The notes under the pieces are model-generated. The model did not search any database, had not been told where the DNA came from, and worked only from the letters and a program-made list of their open reading frames with translations. This document shows positions 5,505 to 5,516 of a DNA stretch of 5,516 bases, piece by piece. The position numbers and the translations under genes are program-made. Origin of the DNA: Gemmatimonadota bacterium (lineage in GTDB: Bacteria > Gemmatimonadota > Gemmatimonadetes > Gemmatimonadales > Gemmatimonadaceae). Where the stretch lies: assembly GCA_029884515.1 (NCBI GenBank), contig JAOUHR010000161.1, forward strand, positions 1-5,516, written 5' to 3'. Positions within the stretch are counted from its first letter, which is position 1; each line of letters begins with the position of its first letter.

Positions 5505-5516
5505 TGCCTGTCGAGC
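5504..5516 (+). CDS. Start of a further gene, cut by window edge
   Basis: An ATG at 5504 shares its A with the lipoprotein stop (TGATG), and GGAG at 5493-5496 lies seven bases upstream. Only four codons (M-P-V-E) are visible, so nothing can be said about the product. The overlap suggests translational coupling with the lipoprotein gene. Confidence 0.5.

Overview
The window is GC-rich bacterial DNA with strong GC bias at third codon positions and GTG starts. It carries a Gram-negative-style lipoprotein signal. The base composition, the unusual HMA-type protein and the apparent leaderless promoters would fit a high-GC Gram-negative soil bacterium such as a Gemmatimonadota member. No rRNA or phylogenetic marker is present, so that placement is only an inference from general impression. 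I see no insertion sequence, CRISPR array, tRNA, rRNA or phage gene.

Layout. The left part holds two minus-strand genes. The first is an MgtE-type magnesium transporter (1338 down to 1, running off the left edge and lacking only its last transmembrane part). About 350 bases further right is a 76-residue HMA-fold protein (1917 to 1687) in which both metal-binding cysteines are alanine. The 348-base gap between them contains a candidate mgtE promoter, a potentially structured mgtE leader and a small imperfect direct repeat. The right part holds plus-strand genes: a beta-hydroxyacid dehydrogenase (2016-2912; an upstream ATG at 1941 is possible), a class V PLP enzyme joined to it by an ATGA overlap (2909-4183), an unrecognised lipoprotein (4230-5504), and the first four codons of another gene overlapping its stop (5504 onward). 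The short segment 1918-1940 (or to 2015) is a divergent promoter region.

How the genes may work together. The dehydrogenase and the PLP enzyme are almost certainly one translationally coupled pair. The chemistry of the two families would suit a route in which a carbonyl compound made by a PLP enzyme is reduced, or a hydroxy acid is oxidised, but the substrates cannot be read from the sequence. The PLP enzyme resembles cysteine desulfurases but lacks the catalytic cysteine of SufS/CsdA, so the usual desulfurase name is probably misleading. The lipoprotein appears to have its own promoter, which may give a leaderless transcript and overlaps a 12-base palindrome. MgtE and the HMA-like protein are separate minus-strand units with no demonstrated link to the operon.

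The most noteworthy items are the cysteine-free HMA protein (CxxC replaced by AVHA), the cysteine-less desulfurase-like enzyme, the palindromic start region of the lipoprotein gene, and the structured mgtE leader. I did not find a clearly new multi-gene system.
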